Notes under the pieces: generated by a model
Told to the model about the DNA's origin: nothing
The model's input: only the letters and a program-made list of their open reading frames with translations
The model's database searches: none
Assembly: GCA_026645815.1 (NCBI GenBank)
Contig: JAPKMR010000005.1
Coordinates: 1-64,000, forward strand
Source of the DNA: Anaerolineae bacterium
GTDB taxonomy: Bacteria > Chloroflexota > Anaerolineae > B4-G1 > SLSP01
Reading direction: 5' to 3'
Length of the DNA stretch: 64,000 bases
Program-made: the position numbers and the translations under genes
Shown: positions 16,371-23,643 of the stretch, in pieces
Layout of the letters: each line of letters opens with the position of its first letter
Numbering within the stretch: the first letter of the stretch is position 1

Positions 16371-18488
16371 CTACTCCTTACTCTTGACTCCGGCAAATAC
16401 CCCCAGCGGCACCTCTACAAACAGGGGACGCGGGACGTTTCGGGTGACGTCATTGAGCGGCACGCCCTCCTCGCGGAACAAGCGCAGAATCAGATTAGTA
16501 CAGGTTTTTCCACCGCACGCGCCCATTCCTGCGCGTGTGACCGCTTTGATCTCATTCAGGTCACGATAACCCTTGCGGATCAGGTCACGGATCTCGCCTG
16601 CGGTCACGCGCTCGCAGCGGCAGACAATCTCATCATCATCCATGCGCGTGATTTCTTCCTCCAGCGCTGCGCCGACCCATGGCTCTTGCACCCTCAAGCC
16701 CGCGATGCGTTTGGCAAAGGCTTTTGGCGCGCGGACCTTTACCATCACCGTCCGGTCATTGCGCTTGATGGTGCGCACGCTAGCGATCGTCACATCGCCC
16801 AGCACTTCGCCCACTGCATCGAGCGCCGTCATCACGTCATCCTCATGGACGCTGTCCGGCAGGAATTCGTAGGCGATGGTCACCAGCGGACGCTCCGCAT
16901 CCTTACGGTAATCTACCAGCGTGATGGCTAAACCTGGGCAGATGGTGACACACTTCTCGCAACCCAGGCATTCTTTCTCCATTTGTATGCCCAGATACTC
17001 CGGAACGTGGCGAATATCATCTTCTGGGATGGCGATGAGCTGCTGCGGGCAGACCGAGGTGCAGGGGTTGCAGGGAATCTCCTGCGAGCAGTGAAAGACC
17101 GGGAAGATACCGCTCTCCTTCTCCGGGATGCGTTCGGCAATTGTTGTGCCGGGGTGTGATTTCAAAATCTCCGCGGTGCGATACCAATCGCGCGGAACCT
17201 CTTCTTCTGCCACCCCCAGCGCGCGGGCGATTTCCAGCCCCTTGATCTTGCCGGAGAACATCGCCGCCGAAGCCTCCGCGATTTCCTCTGCGTCACCCGC
17301 ATCGAAGACCGTGATGCCGTACTCGCGCGCCTTTGCCGTGAATTCGTTTACCGGATCGAGACCTACCGCAATCAGCACTGTATCGCACGCAAATGACTTT
17401 TCGGTGCCCGGAATGACCTGCCAGGCATCATCGAGCTGCGCGATGGTCACCGACTCCACCTGATCCGTGCCATTCGCGCTGACCACGGTGTGGCGCGTAT
17501 AAATCGGCACGCCGAAGCGCACGAGCTTATCCTTGTGAACCTTATAGCCGCCGCATTCGGGCAGCGCTTCCACCAGCCCCACGACCTCGATACCGGCTTG
17601 TAGCGCATGATAACCTGCGATCAGGCCCACGTTGCCGCCGCCTACGATGAAGAGCCGGCTTGCCGCTTTCACCAAATCGCGGTTGACGAGGGTCTGGAAC
17701 GCCCCTGCGCCGTACACCCCCGGCAGCGTGTTTCCCTTGAACACCAGCGACTTCTCCCGCGCCCCGGTCGCGACCAGCAGAATTTGAGGTTTCACCAGCA
17801 CATATTGTGCCTCGCCTTCTTGCTCACTTGCCTTCTCGGCTTGTCGCAGAATACCCACTTTCCCATCGCTGAACACGGCAAGTGCGGTGCTGTTGAGCCA
17901 GATTTCGACGCCCTCGTGCTGGCGGACTTCGTTTTCCAACCGTGTGGCGATATCTATACCGCGTGTGCCGGCGTAGACAGCGTTGATCGAACCGAAGAAG
18001 CGGTGCGTTTGCAACACCAGTTTCCCGCCGAGACGGTGCTTGTCATCCACCAGCAGGCAGCGCACGCCGCGTTGCCCCAGTTGAATCGCCGCGGACATTC
18101 CCGCCGGACCCCCGCCGAGGATGAGCACGGGAACTTCAACGGTCTCGGCCTCACGCAGGGTAGGCGTCTCCGTGATAGCCGGCGGATCGGGCAAGCCATC
18201 CATCGGCATGACTGCCATCCCTGGCGTTACCGGCGTCATACAGGCCTTAACGGGCTTGCCATCCGCCACCACCAGACATTGGGCGCACTGTCCGTTGGCG
18301 CAGAAAATGCCCTGCGGCGCCCCATCTTTGGGATGATGTCCGAAGGTGCGCACGCCATGTGCAAACAACGCCGACGAGATCATCTCGCCTGGCTTTGCCG
18401 TCAGCGGTTGCCCTTGCCACGTGAATGTGATCTCTTCGCCCGTTACAGCGGTCAGAATCGGATGTTGGGTGATGCGATATTCAGCCAT
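16371..18488 (-). CDS. Multidomain Fe-S/FAD oxidoreductase subunit (2Fe-2S, NAD(P)-type flavin, 2x4Fe-4S, BFD domains)
   Basis: The 705-residue protein strings together four electron-transfer modules. A plant-type 2Fe-2S domain has cysteines 63, 68, 71 and 83 (FCANGQCAQC...KAC). A pyridine-nucleotide-disulfide-like FAD domain starts at ILGGGPAG (about 123-130). A ferredoxin insert carries CNPCTSVCP and CLGCEKCVTICPG. A BFD-like 2Fe-2S domain follows with CRCERVTAGEI and GMGACGGKTC. It corresponds to separate alpha, gamma and delta subunits of archaeal-type proline dehydrogenases and to HcnA/HcnB or opine dehydrogenase parts. ATG 18488 follows TTAGGAG. It works with the DAO subunit downstream. 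Confidence 0.85.
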   Translation of the reverse strand: MAEYRITQHPILTAVTGEEITFTWQGQPLTAKPGEMISSALFAHGVRTFGHHPKDGAPQGIFCANGQCAQCLVVADGKPVKACMTPVTPGMAVMPMDGLPDPPAITETPTLREAETVEVPVLILGGGPAGMSAAIQLGQRGVRCLLVDDKHRLGGKLVLQTHRFFGSINAVYAGTRGIDIATRLENEVRQHEGVEIWLNSTALAVFSDGKVGILRQAEKASEQEGEAQYVLVKPQILLVATGAREKSLVFKGNTLPGVYGAGAFQTLVNRDLVKAASRLFIVGGGNVGLIAGYHALQAGIEVVGLVEALPECGGYKVHKDKLVRFGVPIYTRHTVVSANGTDQVESVTIAQLDDAWQVIPGTEKSFACDTVLIAVGLDPVNEFTAKAREYGITVFDAGDAEEIAEASAAMFSGKIKGLEIARALGVAEEEVPRDWYRTAEILKSHPGTTIAERIPEKESGIFPVFHCSQEIPCNPCTSVCPQQLIAIPEDDIRHVPEYLGIQMEKECLGCEKCVTICPGLAITLVDYRKDAERPLVTIAYEFLPDSVHEDDVMTALDAVGEVLGDVTIASVRTIKRNDRTVMVKVRAPKAFAKRIAGLRVQEPWVGAALEEEITRMDDDEIVCRCERVTAGEIRDLIRKGYRDLNEIKAVTRAGMGACGGKTCTNLILRLFREEGVPLNDVTRNVPRPLFVEVPLGVFAGVKSKE

Positions 18489-18711
18489 AGACTCTCCTAA
18501 AACCTGATGCGTCATAGGTGATTTGCTGCGCAATTCGTGCTGCGCAAGGGGGTAATGGGTAAAGCGTACAGCCTTTTACCGCATGACGAATGTGCATGAC
18601 GAAATACGCATCATTTCAATTATAATCCTGTGCTTTGCGCCGCTATACTGAGATTTAGCTATACTTTGGTGGTAAAAGAGCATAGCTTATCTTTCCTGCC
18701 GGGGTTGAAAA

Positions 18712-18731
18712 GGGAGCGGGTTTACGCTCCC
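18712..18731 (-). terminator. Intrinsic terminator for the 18.8-21.4 kb minus-strand operon
   Basis: On the minus strand GGGAGCG-TAAACC-CGCTCCC is followed by TTTT, 50 bp past the stop codon of the YgjV-like gene. Confidence 0.7.
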
Positions 18732-18780
18732 CCTCCCTTTAGGTACCGGTGGCGCCTGCAACTCTCAAGGCCGTTCCAGA

Positions 18781-19422
18781 TCAGGCAATCGTAAGCACGT
18801 AGCGCGTTTGCCCGTCTTCTGTGGAAGATTCTGGATGAAATCCAATACGTTCCAAGTACCTGGCATGTTTGGGTGTTGCTGCTTCCGCCGTGAACCGGTG
18901 GATACCTTTCTCGCGGAAGATGTGGGCATTCTCGACGAAGACGAATTGCGCTACCCGCAGGTCGCGGTAGCCTGGGGCGACGAAATCCAGCAGGATATGG
19001 GCCGATTGTGGCCCTGTGGGTTCGGCGATGAATAGACCTGCGGGAACCATATCCCGCAGAACAAAGAACGCCAAATGCGCATCGGATGCCTCATAAACGA
19101 AATTGGGAAAGAAGCGGTGGATTTCTTCGCGGTGGAAGTTGAGAAAAGTGTGCAGGAAGCGTGAGCCTTTCATCACCTCCAGCAGGGAGAAGTATTCTTT
19201 TGCTCGTAGCATCTGATACAGGTAGTAGATATCAACGATGACGATAAAGCCGTTGACTGCAGCGATGGGGTAGGCCTTGATCAGCAATCCATACACCGTG
19301 AAGACAATTGCCCCGATGAGATTGGTGAGTCGCAATTTGAGCAGCGAACTCATCATCAGCGAAATCGCAATCAGGACGGAGGCAACGTAGCCGACTATCT
19401 CGTAGACTGCCTGAGGGGTCAT
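18781..19422 (-). CDS. YgjV-like membrane domain fused to a GNAT-like domain
   Basis: Residues 1-72 form three hydrophobic helices with the YgjV feel (YEIVGYVASVLIAISLMMSS, LIGAIVFTVYGLLIKAYPIA, VNGFIVIVDIYYLYQM). From residue 75 the protein is soluble and ends like an acetyltransferase: VAQFVFVENAHIF, then FTAEAATPKHARYLERIGF, the usual GNAT C-terminal phrase. The GNAT acetyl-CoA loop is not a clean RxxGxG, so activity is uncertain. It is the last gene of a minus-strand operon, 3 bp after the previous stop. Confidence 0.75.
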   Translation of the reverse strand: MTPQAVYEIVGYVASVLIAISLMMSSLLKLRLTNLIGAIVFTVYGLLIKAYPIAAVNGFIVIVDIYYLYQMLRAKEYFSLLEVMKGSRFLHTFLNFHREEIHRFFPNFVYEASDAHLAFFVLRDMVPAGLFIAEPTGPQSAHILLDFVAPGYRDLRVAQFVFVENAHIFREKGIHRFTAEAATPKHARYLERIGFHPESSTEDGQTRYVLTIA

Positions 19423-19425
19423 CGT

Positions 19426-19995
19426 TTATGCGCCTTCCTTGGGAGTGAGCCATGCCAGTGTTACACCGGGAATAGTGGCTGCTATCAGGAAAATGACGCT
19501 CAGCGCCGGTGCATTGAAAGTCAGATGCGAAACCTCTATTGGACTAAAGGGTATATGCCATCCGGCAACTTCACCCCATGCCAGCAACCATACGCTCAGG
19601 CTGCACGCCGCAGCCACGCCCGCGCCTGCTCGCCAGCCTAGAGCGCATACCGCTAACAGAATGGGAATGATATAACCTGCCGCAGCCGGCGATCCTAAAC
19701 CGTAACTCCACACATCTGCGGTGATAAGCAGGAGTAATATGCCGGTAAGCAACCAACCTGCGAGCGCCACCTTCTCTCGTCGTACCAGCACCCCGATGCC
19801 GAAAAGGATAGCGATCAAGACGCCGGCAGCGATGATGGTGATGCCTTCGAGGTCTCCGCTGAGCAACCAGGTGAGGAGCAATACCGCAAATGCCAGGCTG
19901 ATGCTGATGCACGCAGCGAGTACTGCGCTTGCCCGTGCTCGCAAAGCCGGGTCATTCGTCGTGGGCAATAAACGGCGCCACCATTGGACCATCAT
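19426..19995 (-). CDS. Integral membrane protein of unknown function
   Basis: The 189-residue protein contains about six hydrophobic helices, starting with VLAACISISLAFAVLLLTWLL and ending with ALSVIFLIAATIPGVTLAWL. The layout resembles multi-TM sensor input domains, but no kinase or cyclase domain follows. It sits between the Thr/Pro-rich membrane protein and the YgjV-GNAT gene in one operon (49 bp and 3 bp spacings). Confidence 0.7.
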   Translation of the reverse strand: MMVQWWRRLLPTTNDPALRARASAVLAACISISLAFAVLLLTWLLSGDLEGITIIAAGVLIAILFGIGVLVRREKVALAGWLLTGILLLLITADVWSYGLGSPAAAGYIIPILLAVCALGWRAGAGVAAACSLSVWLLAWGEVAGWHIPFSPIEVSHLTFNAPALSVIFLIAATIPGVTLAWLTPKEGA

Positions 19996-20044
19996 CGTAA
20001 TCCTCAGCCTGAGTTTATCCCGCCCATTGACCCTGTTTCCTCGA

Positions 20045-21265
20045 TTAGGGCAGGTCGGGGCAGAAATCTACGATCGAAGCCACCGTGTCTGAGCTGGCAA
20101 TCGTCCCAATGCGCCCCCGCAGCTGTGCAGCATCGAAGGTAACGCCCGAGATATCCTGAATCGCGGCGCTCAATTCTGCGATGGGGAAGCTCAGTGCGAT
20201 GGCATCGCGATTCTCCGTGAACGTTACTTGCATTATGTCGGGCACGCGCGTTCCGGATGCCCAATCCCCTCGGGCGGTGTCCCAGATGTAGAAATAGGGT
20301 TCTGCGCGTCCATCAGGGTAGAAGAGCACACCTGCGCCCACTTCAGTTCCCAGGTCGGGATTGATGTATCCCGCCCCGCGCGGACGACCCGTGCCAGTAT
20401 TGCCGTCCACATCGAGTGCCAGAATCCAGTGATAGGTGAGCGCGCGTTGTGCCGGAGGCGGCTCGGCAAGTTTCAGCCACAGGGTCAGTCGCGTTGCGTC
20501 TCCTGCACCTTCAACGGTAAAGGGAGGTAGCGCATCGCGCAAGACCAGCGTATCTGCACCCACATTGCAACTGATGCTGTCCAGGCCCACGGGCGGGTCG
20601 TTGACAGTTTGACCCCCTGCAAGGGGAGCGATATCGCCGCCAGGGTCGGTATGGGGAGCTACCGTGGGCGCCAGAGTGGAGGTGACCGTCACCGTTGACT
20701 CGGTAGTCGTTTCCGGTGTCGGCATGGGGGTAACGGTAGGCAGAACCTGGAAAACGGCGGTAGGCGAAGGGAGAATTTCCGGCGTGGGTGTCGCCAGCAC
20801 TGTGACCTCACCACCAGGTATAGATGCGGTGGGGGTCAGGTCCGCCAGGCTGATCTGCGTGGGCGGCGGCGTGGGCGTGGTATCGCGGCGCAGCATCCAG
20901 GTGATGCCAAGTGAGACGGCAAGCATGCCGGCTACGGTAACAAGCATCAGCGACCACACTGGAATCCCGCCGCGACGGTTTGAGGACATGGCCTTCTGCA
21001 ATTCGAGAAACGCGCTCCAGCGCCGCTGCGCTGCTTCCACTGCCTCACGCTGTTCGCCTGTGACGGATTCGGATGCCGCTTGCAGCTCCGCGACGAATGC
21101 CCGAAGCGTCTCTGCATCCAAACTCTCCGGATGCTGTCGCTGTTGGCGCTCTAGTTGCGTGTGGCGCTGCATCAGGTTCTCGAAATCGGTGGGAATCTGT
21201 GAGGGTGTCTCCGGTTGCACTGTCTGTGCCGCTGGTTGCTCTGCGGGGGTTTCCAAAGTTTCCAT
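20045..21265 (-). CDS. Single-pass membrane protein with Thr/Pro linker and extracytoplasmic domain
   Basis: The 406-residue protein has a Gln/Glu-rich cytoplasmic N-terminus with a predicted coiled coil (residues 30-90), one TM helix (about 104-125, VWSLMLVTVAGMLAVSLGITWML), a Thr/Pro/Val linker (about 130-215) and a C-terminal beta-rich domain containing LALDVDGNTGTGRP and FYIWDTARGDWASG. The DxDxNxGTG phrase is reminiscent of calcium-binding loops. I do not recognise the domain. It follows the 43-residue ORF by 21 bp. The linker style is shared with the LCP protein at 57.4 kb. Confidence 0.75.
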   Translation of the reverse strand: METLETPAEQPAAQTVQPETPSQIPTDFENLMQRHTQLERQQRQHPESLDAETLRAFVAELQAASESVTGEQREAVEAAQRRWSAFLELQKAMSSNRRGGIPVWSLMLVTVAGMLAVSLGITWMLRRDTTPTPPPTQISLADLTPTASIPGGEVTVLATPTPEILPSPTAVFQVLPTVTPMPTPETTTESTVTVTSTLAPTVAPHTDPGGDIAPLAGGQTVNDPPVGLDSISCNVGADTLVLRDALPPFTVEGAGDATRLTLWLKLAEPPPAQRALTYHWILALDVDGNTGTGRPRGAGYINPDLGTEVGAGVLFYPDGRAEPYFYIWDTARGDWASGTRVPDIMQVTFTENRDAIALSFPIAELSAAIQDISGVTFDAAQLRGRIGTIASSDTVASIVDFCPDLP

Positions 21266-21286
21266 TATTAGTCTCCCACTGCCAGA

Positions 21287-21418
21287 TTAGAAGTCAATGG
21301 GTGTGCCTTCATCATATTGCCCTGGAGTTAGAGCTCCCGCCAGGATCTTAGGCTTGGAAAGTCGGGGGCTTATACCTCTGCGGTCTGGTTGAATTGCGTC
21401 ATTATTGAACTTACTCAT
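21287..21418 (-). CDS. Small 43-residue ORF, possibly translated from a leaderless mRNA
   Basis: The frame begins with ATG 21418 (MSKFNNDAIQPDRRG) and ends TPIDF. There is no Shine-Dalgarno sequence, but a TGGACA-16-TATACT promoter on the minus strand (21448-21453 and 21426-21431) puts the start site at or next to the ATG. It is hydrophilic, Pro/Arg-rich and without known family. It lies 21 bp before the membrane-protein gene, so it heads that operon. The coding status is plausible but unproven. Confidence 0.45.
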   Translation of the reverse strand: MSKFNNDAIQPDRRGISPRLSKPKILAGALTPGQYDEGTPIDF

Positions 21419-21425
21419 TTCTAGA

Positions 21426-21453
21426 AGTATAACACGAAGGGAAAGCTTGTCCA
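21426..21453 (-). promoter_or_regulatory. Sigma-70-type promoter with probable leaderless start
   Basis: On the minus strand TGGACA and TATACT are separated by 16 bp; the -10 box ends 7 nt before an ATG, the distance expected for a leaderless transcript. Confidence 0.55.
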
Positions 21454-21507
21454 GCAGTGGGTTAGGAGTAAAACTATCCGGCGTTCTCCCTCGCGCCGCT
21501 ATTTTGG

Positions 21508-21538
21508 AGAGTGTTTTTGCATCGTGCGAAAACACTCT
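21508..21538. repeat. Palindromic element (H4)
   Basis: AGAGTGTTTT (21508-21517) pairs with AAAACACTCT (21529-21538) around an 11-nt centre. It shares the GTGTTTT/AAAACAC arms of the window-wide family and lies in a divergent region between the 43-residue ORF and the RRM gene. The rest of 21454-21720 shows no gene I can support. Confidence 0.75.
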
Positions 21539-21721
21539 TTCCGGCGTCAGTCTGGAATTTGCGCCTCTCGATGGGAACCTGAACACTTACAACTGCTTCT
21601 TGAATGGGGCGTGAAAGCCGGCTCTGCTTCGCTTCTTGCAGCAAAACCCCATCAAGGCAACATGCGCCAGCTTGCTATGGCGCATAACAAAATCGTAATT
21701 TTGCCTTTTTGCGGATTGTGG

Positions 21722-21727
21722 TATAAT
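21722..21727 (+). promoter_or_regulatory. -10 element of the RRM gene promoter
   Basis: A consensus TATAAT lies 85 bp before the RRM start. The best upstream partner, TTTTGC near 21699, is weak. The roughly 80-nt leader could carry temperature control, as in many small RRM genes, but nothing specific is visible. Confidence 0.5.
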
Positions 21728-21812
21728 TTCGTCAGGCTTGATTCCAAAAGTTTCAAGCTCAGAGTTAGCTAGAGAGCATTATTTCACTGTTTCGCAAGGA
21801 GTTTGGGTGGAG

Positions 21813-22109
21813 ATGAACAAGACGCTGTATGTTGGTAATTTGCCGTTTGATGTAACCGAGGAACAAATCCAGGAGCTGTTCTCGCAACACGGTGAGGTCC
21901 AGGCTGTAAGAATGATCAATGACCGGGACACTGGCCGCTATCGTGGCTTCAGCTTCGTTGAGATGGAAGACTCTGGTGCAACCGCCGCTATGTCGGCGTT
22001 AGACGGCACGCAGTTCGGTGGGCGCACGTTACGGGTGAATGAGGCTCAGCAGCGTGAACGTCCGGCCCGTGATGAGGGGCGGCGTCCGCAGCACTACTCT
22101 GATCGCTAA
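21813..22109 (+). CDS. RRM-domain RNA-binding protein
   Basis: The 98-residue protein is a single RNA recognition motif with both hallmarks: RNP2 TLYVGNLPF (residues 4-12) and RNP1 GRYRGFSFVEM (about 45-55), followed by a basic/Arg-rich tail. This is the cyanobacterial/Chloroflexota-type small RRM protein, often cold-responsive and thought to bind single-stranded RNA. ATG 21813 follows a GGTGGAG stretch; the longer frame from 21738 lacks RRM-like sequence. It is monocistronic with its own terminator. Confidence 0.93.
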   Translation: MNKTLYVGNLPFDVTEEQIQELFSQHGEVQAVRMINDRDTGRYRGFSFVEMEDSGATAAMSALDGTQFGGRTLRVNEAQQRERPARDEGRRPQHYSDR

Positions 22110-22140
22110 GTTAACGCAGGGACGTACCGAATGTAACCGA

Positions 22141-22161
22141 CCGGCGTCATCATGACGCCGG
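22141..22161 (+). terminator. Intrinsic terminator of the RRM gene
   Basis: CCGGCGTCAT-C-ATGACGCCGG is a perfect 10-bp stem followed by TTGTTGTTAT, 32 bp after the stop codon. Confidence 0.8.
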
Positions 22162-22179
22162 TTGTTGTTATATGAGAGG

Positions 22180-22208
22180 TTTTTGGGCGCGCGGAGCGCG
22201 CCCAAAAA
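22180..22208. repeat. Palindromic element, perfect 13-bp arms (H5)
   Basis: TTTTTGGGCGCGC, loop GGA, and the exact complement. It comes directly after the RRM terminator, so a second terminator would be redundant. Confidence 0.85.
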
Positions 22209-22275
22209 CAGTAAAAGACGATCTTCTTAGCCTGTCTGCAAAACCGCGCTCTATTTTTTCTTGATCATCTGTGTA

Positions 22276-22313
22276 GATTTTTGGCGGCGGGGTGAGGCCC
22301 GCCGCCAAAAATC
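22276..22313. repeat. Palindromic element, perfect 16-bp arms (H6)
   Basis: GATTTTTGGCGGCGGG and its complement with a 6-nt loop. The arms are identical to the inner arms of H1 at 3746-3790, 18.5 kb away, and the shared flank AAAAATCAATTT continues to the right. Confidence 0.9.
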
Positions 22314-22332
22314 AATTTTCTCCTGTGCCCTG

Positions 22333-22375
22333 TAGGGGCGTTTGAGATTGCCGCCCCCGGCATGAAATGCACCCA
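22333..22375 (+). repeat. Dispersed module GGGGCGTTTGAG...TGCACCC, copy A
   Basis: AGGGGCGTTTGAGATTGCC, then GCCCCCGGCATGAAATGCACCC, recurs almost unchanged in inverse orientation at 50522-50564. Both copies sit 20-33 bp from a palindrome of the same family and on the same side of it. Confidence 0.75.
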
Positions 22376-22468
22376 CCCGCCTTGTTGCGCGGCAGTGTGC
22401 CGCGAATTGGAGTATAATAACGCTATCGAATTTACAGTGTGTCCCCATGGACATACAGGAGGTATAGA

Positions 22469-23581
22469 GTGCAGGCTGAGCGATTAGTGTTTCCATTCAC
22501 TGCTATCGTAGATCAAGAGCGGATGAAGCGCGCGCTGATTCTGAATGCAATCAATTTCCGCATCGGCGGCGTGTTGATTCGTGGTGAACGCGGCACCGCA
22601 AAATCCACCGCTGCGCGGGCGTTGGCAGCGTTGTTGCCGGAGATCGAGGTACTTCTGGATGGCGCCTTTGGCTGCGACCCCGGTCAACCGGCGACCTGGT
22701 GTACCCTGTGCCGGGAACGGGCTGAGAACGGGGAGGAAATGCTCCACGAGACGCGTAAGGTGCCTTTCGTTGAACTGCCTGTTGGCGCTACCGAAGATCG
22801 CGTGGTAGGGACTCTCGATATTGAGCGAGCGATTCAGAAAGGCGAGCGCCGTTTTGAACCGGGTGTCCTGGCAGCGGCAAATCGCGGCATCCTCTACGTT
22901 GACGAGGTCAACCTGTTGGATGATCACATCGTGGATGTACTGCTCGATGCAGCTGCGATGGGCGTGAACACGGTGGAACGTGAGGGAATCTCCTTTCAAC
23001 ACCCTTCACGCTTTATCCTGGTTGGCACGATGAACCCTGAAGAGGGCGACCTGCGCCCGCAGTTGCTGGATCGTTTTGCTCTCTGTGTAGATGTGGTGGG
23101 TGTCCGTGATGCGCAATCGCGGATGGCGATCATGGAACGCAACCTCGCCTATGAGCAAGACCCCGAGGGTTTCTATCAGGAATGGTTACCGCAGGAGAAA
23201 GAACTGGCCCATCAGATTGAAGAAGCGCGGGCGATTCTGCCTCATGTCCATTACACTCGCGCCGACCTGGCAACCATTGCAGTGATGATGGCTGATCTGG
23301 GTGTAGATGGGCACCGCGCGGACCTGGTCATCCTTAAAACGGCTACGGCGCACGCAGCCTGGGAAGGGCGCACGCGCCTCACGGATATGGATATCATCCT
23401 GGCGGCGCAACTGGCGCTGCCACATCGCCTTAAGCGCAAGCCCTTTGATGAGGTACAAACCTCTCTGGAGTCGCTGGATCGTCGCCTGGGTCAGGCACGC
23501 AAACAGACCGAAGAGCAGTCGCCCCGTCCAGCGGAGGCGCTGCCCGTGGGTGAAGGGGACCCGACGCCAAAAAAAGTCTAA
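22469..23581 (+). CDS. chlI: Magnesium/cobalt chelatase ATPase subunit (ChlI/BchI type)
   Basis: The GTG at 22469 follows AGGAGG by 6 nt, and a TATAAT lies at 22413-22418. The 370-residue AAA+ protein has Walker [10 protein letters not shown], the long ChlI insert with [16 protein letters not shown] and [34 protein letters not shown], Walker [16 protein letters not shown] and sensor-1 [21 protein letters not shown], typical of BchI/ChlI. With a VWA (D) subunit it forms the ATPase motor that drives metal insertion into a tetrapyrrole. In a non-phototroph the large partner is usually CobN, making cobalt for B12 the likely metal. The 3' end carries a frameshift signal, so this may be the short product of a single chlD gene. 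Confidence 0.92.
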   Translation: MQAERLVFPFTAIVDQERMKRALILNAINFRIGGVLIRGERGTAKSTAARALAALLPEIEVLLDGAFGCDPGQPATWCTLCRERAENGEEMLHETRKVPFVELPVGATEDRVVGTLDIERAIQKGERRFEPGVLAAANRGILYVDEVNLLDDHIVDVLLDAAAMGVNTVEREGISFQHPSRFILVGTMNPEEGDLRPQLLDRFALCVDVVGVRDAQSRMAIMERNLAYEQDPEGFYQEWLPQEKELAHQIEEARAILPHVHYTRADLATIAVMMADLGVDGHRADLVILKTATAHAAWEGRTRLTDMDIILAAQLALPHRLKRKPFDEVQTSLESLDRRLGQARKQTEEQSPRPAEALPVGEGDPTPKKV

Positions 23582-23634
23582 CGCCTCCTGAGGGAGAACC
23601 CGAAGTCACACCGGATACTTCGAGTCCTCAGGAG
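23553..23634 (+). promoter_or_regulatory. Programmed -1 ribosomal frameshift signal joining chlI and the VWA frame
   Basis: Three dnaX-type elements are in order. An SD-like AAGGGG (23553-23558) lies 10 nt upstream. A slippery heptamer A_AAA_AAA (23569-23575, followed by G) is in exactly the right phase two codons before the chlI stop. After a 9-nt spacer comes a hairpin with CTCCTGAGG (23585-23593) pairing to CCTCAGGAG (23626-23634) and an inner CGAAGT/ACTTCG stem (23601-23606/23617-23622). Slipping back one base enters the open frame of the VWA gene with no stop. Confidence 0.82.
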
Positions 23635-23643
23635 CAACAGGCA

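Noticed and set aside
17607-18500. Plus-strand ORF of 297 codons
   Set aside because: Antisense to the multidomain Fe-S flavoprotein; His-rich composition typical of a shadow frame.
23582-23643. Sequencing error as the reason for split chlI/chlD frames
   Set aside because: A miscounted A in the seven-A run is possible in principle. However, the correct slip phase together with an upstream SD-like sequence and a spaced hairpin argues for a programmed site; raw reads would settle it.
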